DNA of 64,000 nucleotides from Vagococcus proximus (GCF_029143285.1 NZ_JAPDSH010000004.1:149933-213932); one strand, 5' to 3'; shown: positions 40,110 through 49,214, counted from the first letter of the stretch. Numbers and translations are program-made. Notes: a model not told the origin generated them from the sequence alone.

Positions 40110-41489
40110 TTAGTTTAGATTTTTTGCAGCTTCTGTTTCGATTTCTTCTAATGTACGTCCACGTGTTTCAGGAACAAAGAAGTGAACAAATAGAACACCT
40201 AGAATACAAATAATTCCAAAAATTGCGAAAACCATTTCTTGAGACATTGATGCGATCATAACTGGGAATAAAAGACCTACCAGGAATGAACCTATCCAGT
40301 TGAATGAAGAAGCAAGTCCCGATGCGCGACCTCGAATTGCTAGCGGGAAAATCTCTCCAACAAGAACCCATGTTAATGGTGCCCATGTACATGAATAGAA
40401 AGCGACATATATACATAAGAAGACGACAATTAACATAGGATTTGTTTCGGTTTTTATAACACTGTTCAAAATTGCAGGAAGTATAAAAGAAAGACCCATG
40501 ACAGTCCCACCAATTTTTAAGAGTGTTTTTCTGTTAAATTTATCAGCAATAACTAAGAAGAACAATGCTCCGATAACAAGGATAATTCCTTGGATAATAG
40601 GCCACATAAGTGCTTCACTTGCAGCATGTCCCGTAGCATTCTCAATAATTAATGGAATATAATAGAAAATTGCATTAGCTCCTTGAAATTGTTGAAAGGC
40701 AGCAACGCCAATTCCAGCAATCACTAATGGGCGGTATTTACCGGTAGTCAATGTTTTCCAACTTGTTATTTCCATAGCATGTTCTTCTTGTTTAGCAGTC
40801 GCTATTATTTGTTTTAATTCTGATTCAACTTCTTCAGGTTTTCTAATATAACTAAGTACTCTTTTAGCTTCATCTAATTTATTCATTTTAACTAAGAATC
40901 TAGGAGATTCTGGAAGAGCGAGTACACCAAAAACTAAAATTATTGCTGGAACTGCAGCTAAACCTAACATCAAACGCCATGCTAATGTTTCAGGGAGACC
41001 TTTGAGTAAATAGTCAACAATATAAGATAAAAGCATTCCTGATACAATCATAACTTGGTTTATTCCTGATAACCGTCCACGCATATGAGCTGGAGCCATC
41101 TCAGACATATAAGATGGGACAAGTGCTGATGCAGCACCAACTGCTAATCCTAGTAAAACCCTTACAATAATTAAATACATTTGACCATTGTGAGGGGAAA
41201 GTGCAGATAATACAGATCCTATAATAAAAAGGACTGCTGCTATTAATATCATCTTTCGACGTCCCAATTTATCAGATAAAAGACCAGCCAAAGCGCCACC
41301 AGCAATAGCCCCTAACATTAGCGAAGAGGTTATCCATCCAATTATTAAAGCATTTCCTTCTAATCCCCAGTCACTCTGTAGAAAAGGTAGAGCACCTGTC
41401 ATTACACCAATATCATATCCGAATAAAATACCACCAAATGCTCCAAAAAAGTAAATAAATGAAGCAGAGATTTTTTTTTCTTGTTCCAT
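40110..41489 (-). CDS. MFS sugar:proton symporter, probably for arabinose
   Basis: A 459-residue, 12-helix transporter of the sugar porter family. It has GYDIGVMTGALPFL in helix 1, the loop motif DKLGRRK, PESPRFLV after helix 6, QQFQGANAIFYY in helix 7 and PETRGRTLEEIE at the end. The nearest well-known relatives are AraE/XylE-type. Divergence from araBDA and an AraR operator inside its promoter support arabinose as substrate. The start at 41489 has aaggag upstream; the longer frame to 41579 has no ribosome site and runs through the promoter. Confidence 0.88.
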   Translation of the reverse strand: MEQEKKISASFIYFFGAFGGILFGYDIGVMTGALPFLQSDWGLEGNALIIGWITSSLMLGAIAGGALAGLLSDKLGRRKMILIAAVLFIIGSVLSALSPHNGQMYLIIVRVLLGLAVGAASALVPSYMSEMAPAHMRGRLSGINQVMIVSGMLLSYIVDYLLKGLPETLAWRLMLGLAAVPAIILVFGVLALPESPRFLVKMNKLDEAKRVLSYIRKPEEVESELKQIIATAKQEEHAMEITSWKTLTTGKYRPLVIAGIGVAAFQQFQGANAIFYYIPLIIENATGHAASEALMWPIIQGIILVIGALFFLVIADKFNRKTLLKIGGTVMGLSFILPAILNSVIKTETNPMLIVVFLCIYVAFYSCTWAPLTWVLVGEIFPLAIRGRASGLASSFNWIGSFLVGLLFPVMIASMSQEMVFAIFGIICILGVLFVHFFVPETRGRTLEEIETEAAKNLN

Positions 41490-41537
41490 AGTAGATTTAC
41501 AACTCCTTAAATTTTTACTTTCAATTTGATCGTCTTT

Positions 41538-41579
41538 CGTAAGCGCTTTAATCATACAATATTTGTACGTACAAAACAA
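41538..41579 (-). promoter_or_regulatory. Transporter promoter with AraR operator and cre site
   Basis: On the minus strand TTGTTT and TATGAT are 17 bases apart (41574-41579 and 41551-41556). ATTTGTACGTACAAAA (41561-41576), nearly identical to the B. subtilis AraR consensus, fills the spacer. TTAAAGCGCTTACG (41538-41551), a CcpA site with 12 of 14 matches, follows the -10 box. Confidence 0.8.
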
Positions 41580-41618
41580 TGCTTTTTAAGATATTTTTGA
41601 AATAAAATAGATTATATG

Positions 41619-41667
41619 TTGACATGTACGTACAAAAGTTGTAAATTAACGTTGTGAGCGTTTCACA
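41619..41667 (+). promoter_or_regulatory. araBDA promoter with AraR operator and cre-like site
   Basis: TTGACA (41619-41624) and TAAATT (41642-41647) are 17 bases apart. The AraR operator ACATGTACGTACAAAA (41622-41637) covers the -35 box. A weaker CcpA-like palindrome, TGTGAGCGTTTCACA (41653-41667), lies just downstream. Confidence 0.78.
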
Positions 41668-41711
41668 AAAAAACAATTTGATCGTTGTATTAATACATAA
41701 GGGGGGGCGTT

Positions 41712-43319
41712 ATTATCAATAAAAATGAGTTGAAAGCACAAACGATGTTAGATATCATAGATGGCCGTACATCTTTAGGCGTTGAGTTTGGATCAACAAG
41801 AATAAAAGCCGTTTTGATAGATTCTAACTTCAATACTATTGCAACAGGTAGCTATGATTGGGAAAACCGCTTAGAGGATGGTATTTGGACCTACAGCCTT
41901 GAAGATATTTGGAAGGGCTTACGAATTAGTTATAGAAAAATGGTTGCTCATGTTTTTGAAGAATATGGTGAGACATTAACAACGATTGGTTCTATAGGTT
42001 TCAGTGCTATGATGCATGGTTATTTACCATTTGATTCATCCGATAAACTATTAGTTCCATTTAGAACATGGCGTAATGCAATAACCCAAGAAGCTGAAAC
42101 TATTTTGACCAAGGAGTTCGAGTTTAATATTCCGCAACGTTGGAGTATTGCACATCTTTATCAAGCCATACTCAACAAAGAAGAACATGTTAAGTCCATT
42201 CATTTTTTAACAACATTATCTGGATACGTTCATTGGCAGCTTACTGGCGAGAAAGTGTTAGGTATTGGTGATGCATCTGGGATGTTTCCTATTGATACAA
42301 CAACTAAAACGTATGATTCAACTATGAAAAAAACATTTGATTATTTAATCGAAAAAGAAAATGTTTCTTTAGATTTAAATTCAATTTTACCAAAAGTACT
42401 TTTAGCTGGTGATAAGGCAGGAACTTTAACAAAAGAAGGAGCTTATCTTATTGATCCTACAGGGAACTTGAAACCTGGAATTCCGTTGTGTCCGCCTGAA
42501 GGTGATGCAGGTACCGATATGGTCGCTACTAATAGTGTGGCCGTAAGAACGGGTAATATTTCAGCAGGAACATCAGCATTTGCAATGTTTGTTTTAGAAT
42601 CTGATTTAAAAGAAGTTCATCCGGAAATAGATATTGTAACAACACCATCCGGAGATTTAGTAGGCATGGTTCATACTAATAATTGCTCATCTGATATCAA
42701 TGCTTGGATGTCTATTTTTGAAGAGTTTAGCCAAAGCTTAGGGCTTGATATAAGTAGAGAAAAATTATTCACTATTCTATTCCAAAAAGCTCTTGAGGCT
42801 AATTTAGATTGCGGTGGTTTATTATCATATGGTTATTTTTCAGGTGAAAATATAACGGGTATGAATGAAGGTCGTCCTTTATTTGTCAGAAACCCTGATA
42901 GTCACTTTAATTTAGCTAATTTTATGAGAACACATCTAGCAACGGCTTTTGGTGCTATGAGAATAGGAATTGATATTTTGAAACAAGAAAATATTCAAAT
43001 TGATAGTCTTGTAGGTCATGGTGGAATTTTTAAAACACCAGAAGTTGCACAACGTATTTTAGCGTCAGCGATGGAAGCACCTGTCACTGTACTTAAAACA
43101 GCTGGCGAGGGCGGTGCCTGGGGCATAGCTTTATTGGCTTCTTATTTATTAGAGGATTCTGAAATACCTCTACAAGAATTCTTAACTGAAGGTGCGTTCG
43201 GTTCTGATACAGGTGTGACTATTACACCAACTACGGAAGAAATACAAGGATATGATCATTTTATGAGTCGTTATAAAAAGGGACTAAGTATTGAAAAACA
43301 AGCTATAGATAGTTTGTAA
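41712..43319 (+). CDS. araB: Ribulokinase
   Basis: An FGGY-family kinase of about 535 residues with the N-terminal phosphate loop GVEFGSTRIKAV and C-terminal GHGGIFKTPEVAQRILASA. It phosphorylates L-ribulose. The start is unclear. The only strong ribosome site (AAGGGGGGG, 41699-41707) is too far from the first in-frame NTG codon (TTG, 41730). An ATT at 41712 or ATC at 41715 would be well spaced and adds INKNE, giving an N-terminus of the length usual in this family. I give 41712 tentatively; 41730 is the conservative choice. Confidence 0.85.
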   Translation: MINKNELKAQTMLDIIDGRTSLGVEFGSTRIKAVLIDSNFNTIATGSYDWENRLEDGIWTYSLEDIWKGLRISYRKMVAHVFEEYGETLTTIGSIGFSAMMHGYLPFDSSDKLLVPFRTWRNAITQEAETILTKEFEFNIPQRWSIAHLYQAILNKEEHVKSIHFLTTLSGYVHWQLTGEKVLGIGDASGMFPIDTTTKTYDSTMKKTFDYLIEKENVSLDLNSILPKVLLAGDKAGTLTKEGAYLIDPTGNLKPGIPLCPPEGDAGTDMVATNSVAVRTGNISAGTSAFAMFVLESDLKEVHPEIDIVTTPSGDLVGMVHTNNCSSDINAWMSIFEEFSQSLGLDISREKLFTILFQKALEANLDCGGLLSYGYFSGENITGMNEGRPLFVRNPDSHFNLANFMRTHLATAFGAMRIGIDILKQENIQIDSLVGHGGIFKTPEVAQRILASAMEAPVTVLKTAGEGGAWGIALLASYLLEDSEIPLQEFLTEGAFGSDTGVTITPTTEEIQGYDHFMSRYKKGLSIEKQAIDSL

Positions 43320-43340
43320 GTAAAGGTGGGAATTAGTTTT

Positions 43341-44039
43341 ATGTTAGAAGCATTAAAAGAAGAAGTATTTCAAGCCAACTTAGAACTCCCAAAACAAGGT
43401 TTAATTAAGTATACTTGGGGAAATGTAAGTGCTTTCGATAAAGAATCAGGTTATTTTATTATTAAGCCAAGTGGGGTTAGTTATGAAAATATGAAAGCCT
43501 CTGACATGGTTGTGGTTGATTTAGATAATAATGTGATAGAAGGAGCTTTAAATCCCTCTTCAGATACGTCCACTCATGCTGTAATCTATAAAGAATTTCC
43601 TGAAATAGGGGGTATTGTCCATACACATTCAACCTGGGCAACAATTTGGGCACAAGCTGGGTTAGATGTCCCAGCCATGGGAACGACACATGCCGATACA
43701 TTTTATGGACCAGTTCCGTGTGCACGCTTCTTGACTCAAGAAGAAATTGATAATGGTTATGAGCACGAAACAGGAAATGTGATCATTGAAACATTTAAGC
43801 AACGAAACTTAGATCCGATGGAAATTCCTGGAGTCTTACTCCATGGTCATGGTCCATTCACTTGGGGAAAAGATGCTAGTAGTGCTGTTATGAATGCTGT
43901 TGTTTTGGATGAAATTTGTAAAATGAATTTATATTCACGTCAATTAAATACATTTTCAGAAGAACTCCCGCAACGAGTTCTAGACAAACATTATTTACGA
44001 AAACATGGTAAAAATGCGTATTATGGTCAAAAAAAATAA
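43341..44039 (+). CDS. araD: L-ribulose-5-phosphate 4-epimerase
   Basis: A 232-residue class II aldolase-like enzyme. The metal-binding histidines lie in GIVHTHSTWATIWAQ and LLHGHGPFTWG, and the substrate loop is NVSAFDKESGYFIIKPSG. It converts L-ribulose 5-phosphate to D-xylulose 5-phosphate. The ATG at 43341 follows aaaggtggg. It lies between araB and araA in one operon. Confidence 0.95.
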   Translation: MLEALKEEVFQANLELPKQGLIKYTWGNVSAFDKESGYFIIKPSGVSYENMKASDMVVVDLDNNVIEGALNPSSDTSTHAVIYKEFPEIGGIVHTHSTWATIWAQAGLDVPAMGTTHADTFYGPVPCARFLTQEEIDNGYEHETGNVIIETFKQRNLDPMEIPGVLLHGHGPFTWGKDASSAVMNAVVLDEICKMNLYSRQLNTFSEELPQRVLDKHYLRKHGKNAYYGQKK

Positions 44040-44066
44040 CTATAAATTATAAGGAGTGTATTCAAT

Positions 44067-45491
44067 ATGTTAACAGTCGATAAAAAAGAATTTTGGTTTG
44101 TAGTAGGGTCGCAACATCTTTATGGTGAGGAAGCATTGAAAAAAGTTAAAGATAACGCCGACAAAGTAGTAAACGGTTTAAATCAAAGTGGTAAATTTGC
44201 ATATCCTATTGTTTTAAAAGAATTAGCTGTTACTGCAGATACAATTACATCATTGATGAAAGAAGTAAATTATCGAGATGAGGTTGCTGGAGTTATCACT
44301 TGGATGCATACATTCTCTCCTGCTAAAATGTGGATTCGTGGGACTAAATTATTACAAAAACCTTTATTACATTTAGCAACACAATTCAACGAAAGTATCC
44401 CTTGGGAAACTATTGATATGGATTTTATGAATTTAAACCAATCTGCTCATGGTGATAGAGAATATGGATTTATCAATGCTCGTTTGAATAAAAATAATAA
44501 AATTGTAGTTGGACATTGGGAATCTGAAGCTGTTCAAAAACAAATCACTGAGTGGATGGATGTTGCTGTTGCCTATAACGAAAGTTTTAATATTAGAGTA
44601 GCCCGTTTTGGTGATAATATGAGAAATGTCGGTGTAACTGAAGGAGATAAAGTAGAAGCTCAAATTCAATTTGGATGGATAGTTGATTACTTTGGCATTG
44701 GTGATTTAGTTCAAGAAATTGACGCCGTTTCTGATGAAGAAGTTGAAAAATTATTTAAAGAATATCAAACACTTTATGATTTTGACTACGGAGAATATGA
44801 TCAAGATGTTTGGGCCAAACATGTGAAAGTTCAAGCTAAACAAGAAATTGGAATGAGAAACTTCTTAGAAAAAGGGAATTACAATGCCTTTACTTCTAAC
44901 TTTGAAGATTTATACGGTATGCAACAACTTCCAGGCTTAGCAGTTCAACGTCTTATGGCTGAAGGCTATGGTTTCGCTGGCGAAGGTGATTGGAAAACAG
45001 CAGCGATTGACCGTTTGATGAAAGTTATGGCTCATAATAAAAATACTGGGTTTATGGAAGACTATACTTATGAGTTAGCACCAGGTAAAGAATCTATCTT
45101 ACAATCTCATATGATGGAAGTTGATCCAACTCTTGCTTCAACTAAGCCAAAAATTGTTGTATCGCCACTATCAATGGGCGATCGTGAAGATCCTGCTCGT
45201 TTAGTATTTGATGGTAAAGCTGGCGATGGTGTAGTTGTTTCAATGGTAGACTTTGGAACTCACTATAAATTATTAATTAATGAAGTTACAGCATTTGAAC
45301 CGACTGAAGCAGCTCCTAACTTACCTGTAGCACGTGTTCTATGGGATGTAAAACCAAACTTCCATGAAGGCGTTAAATCATGGATTGAAGCGGGTGGAGG
45401 TCACCATACTGTCGTATCATTAAACTTAACAACAGACCAAATCGTAACATGGGCAAAATTAGTTGATCTAGAAACAATTATTATCAAATAA
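44067..45491 (+). CDS. araA: L-arabinose isomerase
   Basis: A 474-residue isomerase beginning KKEFWFVVGSQHLYGEE, the family hallmark. It also has the GEGDWKTAA and GGGHHTV regions that carry metal ligands and catalytic residues. It converts L-arabinose to L-ribulose, the first step of the pathway completed by AraB and AraD. The ATG is preceded by aaggagtg. Confidence 0.96.
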   Translation: MLTVDKKEFWFVVGSQHLYGEEALKKVKDNADKVVNGLNQSGKFAYPIVLKELAVTADTITSLMKEVNYRDEVAGVITWMHTFSPAKMWIRGTKLLQKPLLHLATQFNESIPWETIDMDFMNLNQSAHGDREYGFINARLNKNNKIVVGHWESEAVQKQITEWMDVAVAYNESFNIRVARFGDNMRNVGVTEGDKVEAQIQFGWIVDYFGIGDLVQEIDAVSDEEVEKLFKEYQTLYDFDYGEYDQDVWAKHVKVQAKQEIGMRNFLEKGNYNAFTSNFEDLYGMQQLPGLAVQRLMAEGYGFAGEGDWKTAAIDRLMKVMAHNKNTGFMEDYTYELAPGKESILQSHMMEVDPTLASTKPKIVVSPLSMGDREDPARLVFDGKAGDGVVVSMVDFGTHYKLLINEVTAFEPTEAAPNLPVARVLWDVKPNFHEGVKSWIEAGGGHHTVVSLNLTTDQIVTWAKLVDLETIIIK

Positions 45492-45502
45492 AACGTATAA
45501 AA

Positions 45503-45552
45503 TAAAGCAGGCATAGATAATGGTGACTATACCAGTTCTATAGTCTGCTTTT
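45503..45552 (+). terminator. Imperfect terminator after araA
   Basis: Arms aaagcaggcatag (45504-45516) and ctatagtctgctttt pair imperfectly. The downstream T run is short, so some readthrough into galM is likely. Confidence 0.5.
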
Positions 45553-45579
45553 AATCTATGATGAGAGTGAGAGTTAAAC

Positions 45580-46620
45580 ATGAGTAAAGTGAATGAGCTT
45601 TTTTTGAATAATGGTAAACCTGTTAACTGTATTACTCTTGAAAATAGAGCAGGGATGAAAGTATCTCTTTGTGATTTAGGTGCTTCCTTACTAAGCGTAT
45701 GGGTACCTGATATCAAAGGAAAGCTATTGGATGTCGTATTAGGTTATGCTGATATCAATGATTACTTAGAATCTAATCATGCTTTTTTTGGAGCAACAAT
45801 CGGAAGAAATGCTAATAGAATTGAGGATGCTCGCTTCCAATTGGGTGATGAGTGTATACAACTTGACGCAAATGAAGGAATGACGAGTTTGCATAGCGGT
45901 CCTAACGGTTATCATACAAGAATTTGGGAAATAAAAACTGTCACTGATAACAGTGTAACATTTAGGTTAGATAGTCCAGATGGTGATCAGGGATTTCCTG
46001 GCCACCTTATAATGGAAGCTATGTACGAATTAGGAGAGGATAATAAATTAAGATTGACTTATCGAGGCTTATCAGATAAGGAGACGATATTTAATCCAAC
46101 AAATCACACCTATTTTAATTTAAATGGGCAGGGTTCTGGCGATATTCTTAAACATATCTTAAAATTGAATTGTAAAGCCTATACACCAATTGTTGATTAC
46201 CGTTCTATTCCGAAAGGGGATTGCTCGTCTGTTACTAACACCCCTTTCGATTTTACGAGTGAAAAAATGATAAGTGAAAATATAAAGTCTGACTTTAAAC
46301 AAGTGAGATTAGCGAAAGGCTATGACCATAATTTTTGTATTTCTAAAGAGAAAGAGCACACTGATTTCGCGCTTTTAATGGGTGATAATTCAGGAATTAA
46401 GCTGTCAGTTGCTACTAATTTGCCAGGTGTACAATTATATAGTGGCAATTTTTTAGAAAATATCCCTGGTAAAATGAAGTCAGTTTATCAGAAGTACTCA
46501 GGTGTTTGTTTAGAAACTCAATATTTCCCTAATGCTATCAATACCCCAACATTTGACTCTCCTATTTTGAGAGCACATGAAACGAAAGAATATGTTACAG
46601 TTTATTCTTTTTCGGTATAG
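45580..46620 (+). CDS. galM: Aldose 1-epimerase (mutarotase)
   Basis: A 346-residue GalM-type mutarotase with catalytic histidines in LHSGPNGYH and NPTNHTYFNL and the catalytic Glu in GVCLETQYFPNA. It interconverts alpha and beta anomers of aldoses. Placed after araA, it probably supplies the anomer of arabinose preferred by the pathway. The ribosome site gagagtgag is only moderate. Confidence 0.92.
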   Translation: MSKVNELFLNNGKPVNCITLENRAGMKVSLCDLGASLLSVWVPDIKGKLLDVVLGYADINDYLESNHAFFGATIGRNANRIEDARFQLGDECIQLDANEGMTSLHSGPNGYHTRIWEIKTVTDNSVTFRLDSPDGDQGFPGHLIMEAMYELGEDNKLRLTYRGLSDKETIFNPTNHTYFNLNGQGSGDILKHILKLNCKAYTPIVDYRSIPKGDCSSVTNTPFDFTSEKMISENIKSDFKQVRLAKGYDHNFCISKEKEHTDFALLMGDNSGIKLSVATNLPGVQLYSGNFLENIPGKMKSVYQKYSGVCLETQYFPNAINTPTFDSPILRAHETKEYVTVYSFSV

Positions 46621-46627
46621 ATTAAAT

Positions 46628-46663
46628 AAAAAGACGCGTAATCATAAGATTACGCGTCTTTTT
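46628..46663. terminator. Bidirectional terminator between galM and the minus-strand gene
   Basis: Perfect 16-bp inverted repeat (46628-46643 with 46648-46663). The right arm overlaps the 3' end of the convergent minus-strand gene. Confidence 0.88.
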
Positions 46664-47222
46664 GATTGAGTATGTTCACATGAACAACTGTCGGAGCATC
46701 TGGTATAGAAAAGATATTAGTAAAAATCATGTCATTATTTTTTGTTTCCAAGCCTAAGTCTGTCATCATTGATTTCAGTAGGGTAATTAAATCATCTTTT
46801 ACTCGACCGTCTAATGTTTTAACATCATCAAGTGAGGCATACAATTTATTGGTATTGTCTAAAATGACTTTTGATTCGCAAAAGGTCCCCGTGATTGAAT
46901 TAAGTGCTGCTTTAAATTCTTTGGATTCTAATTCGTGACGGTAGCTCATCAACTTAATAAAGGTCTTGTATTTAGTTTGCCAAATCATCTCTTCTTTAAA
47001 CGACCTCTCTTTACTATTTGAACCTGTACTCTTAGCTTGGTTAAGACTTAACGAAAGTAACTCTTTTTGAAAAAGATGTTGTTCTTCATTTAATTCTTTT
47101 TGAAATTTTTGAGTATCAATTTTAGTTTTATAATTGAAATAGAGCGCAATCGCTACACCTACCATACCAACTAATCCGCCAATGACCGCACTCATCAAAG
47201 TACCCATATTCGATTCAAACAT
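46650..47222 (-). CDS. Hypothetical membrane-anchored coiled-coil protein
   Basis: I do not recognise this 190-residue protein. One N-terminal membrane helix (about 10-30, SAVIGGLVGMVGVAIALYF) is followed by a basic stretch and then a predicted coiled coil (about 34-60, KFQKELNEEQHLFQKELL). The C-terminal part is soluble and mostly helical. Topology would be C-terminus inside. A minus-strand promoter (TTGACT 47279-47284, TATAAT 47258-47263, 15-base spacer) and ggag 9 bases before the ATG support expression. It diverges from the SatD-like pair across a large palindrome. Confidence 0.65.
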   Translation of the reverse strand: MFESNMGTLMSAVIGGLVGMVGVAIALYFNYKTKIDTQKFQKELNEEQHLFQKELLSLSLNQAKSTGSNSKERSFKEEMIWQTKYKTFIKLMSYRHELESKEFKAALNSITGTFCESKVILDNTNKLYASLDDVKTLDGRVKDDLITLLKSMMTDLGLETKNNDMIFTNIFSIPDAPTVVHVNILNQKDA

Positions 47223-47328
47223 TCATTATCACTCCTAAATAGTCTTATATAATTCATATTATACACTATATATACCTTAGTCAAAACATTATTAGGAAAT
47301 TGAGTTTTTTTATATAGTATCAGACCTC

Positions 47329-47400
47329 TTACTTTAAATTCTATCCATTTATAGACATACTTATGCAAGTATGTTAGTATTTGGATAGATTTTAAAGTAA
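47329..47400. repeat. 72-bp concentric nested palindrome upstream of the SatD-like gene
   Basis: An outer inverted repeat has 19-base arms (47329-47347 and 47382-47400; 18 of 19 match). Inside it an 8-base repeat ACATACTT/AAGTATGT (47355-47362 and 47367-47374) has exactly the same centre. It ends 20 bases before the SatD-like start. It may be a regulator-binding site, or fold as a hairpin in the leader RNA. Confidence 0.8.
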
Positions 47401-47420
47401 GTAAGAAAGGAATGATTGAC

Positions 47421-48197
47421 TTGAAAAAGAATTTAATATATTTTTTCATTGATCTCAAAGGCAGTAGGCAAGTCTTTTCTAATCAAGGTGAGGCAAATGA
47501 GCTTCTTAACTTATTAGCACAGCAGTTAAATCAGCATTACACTGATGATTTAATTACACCTTTTGATGTGAGACAAGGTGATGCCATTATCGGAGGGGTA
47601 GAAGATGCAAGGTTAATGGTAGATATTTACCAAAGTTGTATTTCGTTTGGCTTTTCGGAAGAGTTTTTATCCTTTTCAAGCCACTATCAAATTAATCCTG
47701 AAAGTATTAAGTATTACTTTGGTGTAGGTGTAGGAGATATAACAACGCCTGACAGTGTTTTAAAAAATATTGAAGCGGTGAATGGTACTGCAATTAGCCG
47801 AGCAAAAGAAGCAGCTGACTTAGCAAAAGAAGCTAGTCATTCAAAAGAAGACTATGCGTTTAAGTTACAGTCATTTCAATTCTACGCTAAAACAGATTCA
47901 ACTGAGGCAACCAGTACGATCTTAAATCCAATGTTTTATTTGATTTTTGAAAAATTAATTGCAAATAATCGTCAAAATGAACTATTCAATTTAAAAGAGC
48001 GATTTCCCAAGGCTAAGAATTATGAGCTAGCTGAGATTATGGGCTATGAATTCGACCAGGATGATGTCGATGATCGTAGACGAATTTCTAGTCAGATTAG
48101 TAACCTAACGACTAAGTCTCAATATGACCTGTATAAAAAATCGAGTGATGATTTAAAACTTTTCTTACACCATCACTATAATCTAGGGGGATATTAA
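47421..48197 (+). CDS. SatD-like protein
   Basis: A 258-residue protein resembling the SatD family: FFIDLKGSRQVF near the start, VRQGDAIIGGV, and YYFGVGVGDITT ... NGTAISRAKEA. The C-terminal part looks like a winged helix. SatD was described in a streptococcal acid-response locus, but its biochemical role is not known. I place the start at TTG 47421, 9 bases after aaagga; the ATG at 47412 is too close to the ribosome site. Its stop overlaps the start of the next gene by one base. Confidence 0.72.
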   Translation: MKKNLIYFFIDLKGSRQVFSNQGEANELLNLLAQQLNQHYTDDLITPFDVRQGDAIIGGVEDARLMVDIYQSCISFGFSEEFLSFSSHYQINPESIKYYFGVGVGDITTPDSVLKNIEAVNGTAISRAKEAADLAKEASHSKEDYAFKLQSFQFYAKTDSTEATSTILNPMFYLIFEKLIANNRQNELFNLKERFPKAKNYELAEIMGYEFDQDDVDDRRRISSQISNLTTKSQYDLYKKSSDDLKLFLHHHYNLGGY

Positions 48198-48985
48198 TGC
48201 TTAAATTATTTTGTTTACTCATGATTTCTCAACTCATAAGTAATTTTACAATTTTCAAAAGAAGAGAAAGTTTATCAGATGTGTCGAATAAAGCTAATGT
48301 ACTTGTTTTTTATTTTAAAATAAGATTTCTCATAAGTTTAGTTATAACGCTGTTACTGATTGTACTGGGACTAGATATAAAATGGAAGAGTTGGGTCCTT
48401 TCAAATGTACTTGTCCTTATTATTAATAGCACTATAGATTATATTTTGACTTATGCATATGTAAAAACTAAGTTTGCGAAATGGTTTCCAAAATACAAGG
48501 CACTGGTTATGTATCTTATCGAGCATATTGTACGTTTTATAGGAATTTATATTAGTGTCTGTGTTGTTAGTGGTCGTTCGCTGCTAACATTTAGGATGAT
48601 TAGTGGCCTAGATTTCACATCAGTTCCTAGAGAAACCATGACTTTCATTAGTCTCACTTTTTTTCTACTTGGGACACTATCAGCCGCACAAATCATAAAA
48701 CTATTTTTATCAGCGTTAAGCCTATCGAATGATAATGGAACAGCAACTGCTAATCAAAGTATTGGGATTATTATTGGAATTATCGAGCGAAGTATTATTA
48801 CACTATTTGTAGTAGGAGAGGCTTATTCTGGAGTGGCAACTGTCATTGCTCTTAAAACACTTTCACGATTTAAAAGTATCGAGGAAGATAAAGAGTTTGC
48901 CGAGTATTATTTGGTAGGAAATCTTTTGAGTTTATCTTTTTCAGTTGGAACGGGGTTACTTATCAGATATTTGTTTAAATTATAA
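48197..48985 (+). CDS. DUF3307-like membrane protein
   Basis: A 262-residue integral membrane protein with about six or seven helices. The C-terminal ALKTLSRFKSIEEDKEFAEYYLVGNLLSL is the conserved DUF3307 signature. Proteins of this family are often encoded next to SatD-like genes, as here with overlapping stop and start, so the two probably work together at the membrane. No function is established. Confidence 0.75.
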   Translation: MLKLFCLLMISQLISNFTIFKRRESLSDVSNKANVLVFYFKIRFLISLVITLLLIVLGLDIKWKSWVLSNVLVLIINSTIDYILTYAYVKTKFAKWFPKYKALVMYLIEHIVRFIGIYISVCVVSGRSLLTFRMISGLDFTSVPRETMTFISLTFFLLGTLSAAQIIKLFLSALSLSNDNGTATANQSIGIIIGIIERSIITLFVVGEAYSGVATVIALKTLSRFKSIEEDKEFAEYYLVGNLLSLSFSVGTGLLIRYLFKL

Positions 48986-48994
48986 CCTAATAAT

Positions 48995-49026
48995 AATGAT
49001 CCAACGATATTATGTCAGATCATTTT
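48995..49026 (+). terminator. Probable terminator of the SatD-like/DUF3307 operon
   Basis: Short repeat AATGATC ... GATCATT with a long loop and a run of T. The stem is weak but well placed. Confidence 0.5.
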
Positions 49027-49133
49027 TTTGTTTAATAAAGAAATAAAATAACCTTAAAGAGATAAATACTACTCACAATAAGTAATAAACCATTAGTGAA
49101 CATCAACATAAGTTTAGTTAAACAATTCACAAT

Positions 49134-49175
49134 ACGTTGTAATCCCTTGACTATCAAGGGATTACAACGTAATAT
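49134..49175 (+). promoter_or_regulatory. selA promoter overlapped by a perfect 37-bp palindrome
   Basis: TTGACT (49147-49152) and TAATAT (49170-49175) are 17 bases apart. A perfect inverted repeat with 17-base arms (49134-49150 and 49154-49170) and a 3-base centre covers the -35 box and the whole spacer. No T run follows, so it is not a terminator. A repressor bound here would block selA transcription. The same sequence is not seen elsewhere in the window. Confidence 0.7.
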
Positions 49176-49214
49176 AAGACACGAACCTAGACGGAATCAT
49201 TGGAGGAATATAAC

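Noticed and set aside
47329..47400. CRISPR array or transposon end
   Set aside because: There is only one nested palindrome, with no spacers, transposase or target duplication nearby.
47195..47458. An 87-residue minus-strand frame across the palindrome
   Set aside because: It has no ribosome site, overlaps the promoter region and palindrome, and resembles no known protein.
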